From an uncultured Anaerosacchariphilus sp. (GTDB lineage: Bacteria > Bacillota > Clostridia > Lachnospirales > Lachnospiraceae), in NCBI GenBank assembly GCA_934373375.1, contig CAKROP010000115.1:1-6903 (forward strand): a DNA stretch of 6,903 nt. The letters are read 5' to 3'. The number at the start of each line of letters is the position of its first letter. Within the stretch, counting starts at the first letter, position 1. A program made the position numbers and the translations under genes. Shown one piece after another: positions 6,366 through 6,903 of this stretch. The notes below the pieces were generated by a model that was not told the DNA's origin, did not search any database, and saw nothing but the letters and a program-made list of their open reading frames with translations.

Positions 6366-6380
6366 GGGAGCGGGTAAAAT
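6352..6380 (+). promoter_or_regulatory. Candidate promoter of the CapA-like gene
   Basis: TTGCCT (6352-6357) and TAAAAT (6375-6380) are 17 bases apart. The -35 is weak (3/6) and lies in the right arm and T-tract of the preceding terminator. Predicted transcription would start near 6387. A second TAAAAT at 6391-6396 lacks a matching -35. The evidence is modest. Confidence 0.35.
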
Positions 6381-6424
6381 AGATATCAGATAAAATGGAC
6401 GGCGGCAGCGAAGGGACGGAATCC

Positions 6425-6903
6425 ATGGCGGGACGGAAAAGCTTTTTTTACAGGGAAATGATAAAATACATTCGGATAAGCATTCTGGCAGTTCTCATGG
6501 CGCTCCTGGTAGGCGGCGCGCTGTGGGCGGCGGAAGGCTTTTCTGCGCCCGGGAAAAGTGCGGAAACTCTGGCGGACACAGGGATGGATTCCCTGAAAAA
6601 TGCGGATGCTGAGAAAACAGGAAAGCTGTCAGTGGAAGTGCCGACGGTACATGTGGTGACGCCGTCCGGGAAATCGGAAACATCTGAAACTGAGGCGGAA
6701 GAATCGGAAAGTGCAGAATCTTCAGAGGGAGAGAACCAGAATTCCGAAGCCGGGGGTTCCGATACAATGGAACAGGACGAAGTCGATTCCAAAGAGGATG
6801 TTACCTTATTATTTGCAGGTGACCTGTTTTTGACGGATATTTTACAGGAAAAATACGATCGAAGCGGCATTTCCGCAGCGGCCACATCAGATCTGCTTTC
6901 CAT
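6425..6903 (+). CDS. CapA-type (PGA_cap family) membrane-anchored protein, N-terminal part only
   Basis: The frame is open from ATG 6425 to the window edge (159 codons and two bases). Residues 1-15 are basic, and residues about 16-37 (RISILAVLMALLVGGALWAA) form one membrane segment, either an uncleaved anchor or a signal peptide. A linker of about 85 residues follows, strongly acidic and Ser/Glu-rich at 83-125 and likely disordered outside the membrane. At residue 126 begins VTLLFAGDLFLTDILQEKYD, the opening strand and Gly-Asp motif of the CapA/PGA_cap domain, a calcineurin-like phosphoesterase fold named after a poly-gamma-glutamate capsule protein. The remaining domain is outside the window. 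AAGGGA (6411-6416) lies 8 bases before this ATG. An in-frame ATG at 6395 lacks a ribosome binding site and would sit almost at the transcription start. Actual capsule involvement is not implied, since many Clostridia CapA-like proteins are uncharacterised. Confidence 0.75.
   Translation, partial: MAGRKSFFYREMIKYIRISILAVLMALLVGGALWAAEGFSAPGKSAETLADTGMDSLKNADAEKTGKLSVEVPTVHVVTPSGKSETSETEAEESESAESSEGENQNSEAGGSDTMEQDEVDSKEDVTLLFAGDLFLTDILQEKYDRSGISAAATSDLLS

Noticed and set aside
1421..6424. CRISPR arrays, tRNA or rRNA genes, insertion sequences
   Set aside because: All gaps were read. No regular repeats, tRNA-like cloverleaf or transposase gene with terminal repeats was seen beyond the short Rpn-like remnant.
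6448..6903. Open frame of 151 codons on the - strand at the right edge
   Set aside because: It is Ser-rich with no motif. The + strand reading gives a membrane anchor, linker and CapA start with a ribosome binding site.

Overview
The window looks like chromosomal DNA from a spore-forming Clostridia member, most likely Lachnospiraceae. This rests on a stage IV sporulation gene at the left edge, a moderately GC-rich base composition, strong AGGAGG-type ribosome binding sites, extended -10 (TGn) promoters, and protein families typical of gut Firmicutes. The genus cannot be fixed from the sequence alone. All supported genes are on the + strand. The longer open frames on the - strand are shadows of these genes.

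Layout: (1) 2-1420, spoIVA lacking its first ~20 codons, followed by a terminator hairpin. (2) 1583-2950, a purine (guanine/hypoxanthine-type) permease of the AzgA/PbuG branch of NCS2. It has its own promoter, two palindromes around the transcription start, and a strong terminator. (3) 2951-3294, a 344-base gap. It holds that terminator, a short frame resembling the C-terminal tail of Rpn/PD-(D/E)XK transposase-type proteins (probably a gene remnant), a second strong terminator, and the rnhA promoter. (4) 3295-3771, rnhA (RNase HI) with all catalytic residues, then a terminator. (5) 4031-5947, an OPT-family transporter whose stop codon directly abuts (6) 5948-6307, a small PqqD-like protein with a RiPP-recognition-element-like fold. 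The pair forms an operon closed by a strong terminator. (7) 6425 to the end, the N-terminal part of a membrane-anchored CapA-type (PGA_cap) protein, cut off by the window edge.

Apart from the transporter/PqqD-like pair, the genes are independent transcription units separated by terminators and have no evident joint pathway. The pair is the most interesting element. A peptide-binding PqqD-type domain is translationally coupled to a (putative) oligopeptide transporter, with no radical SAM enzyme, precursor peptide or protease in view. That is not the usual RiPP role of PqqD. The function is not known to me, and any link between the RRE-like domain and the transported substrate is inference.
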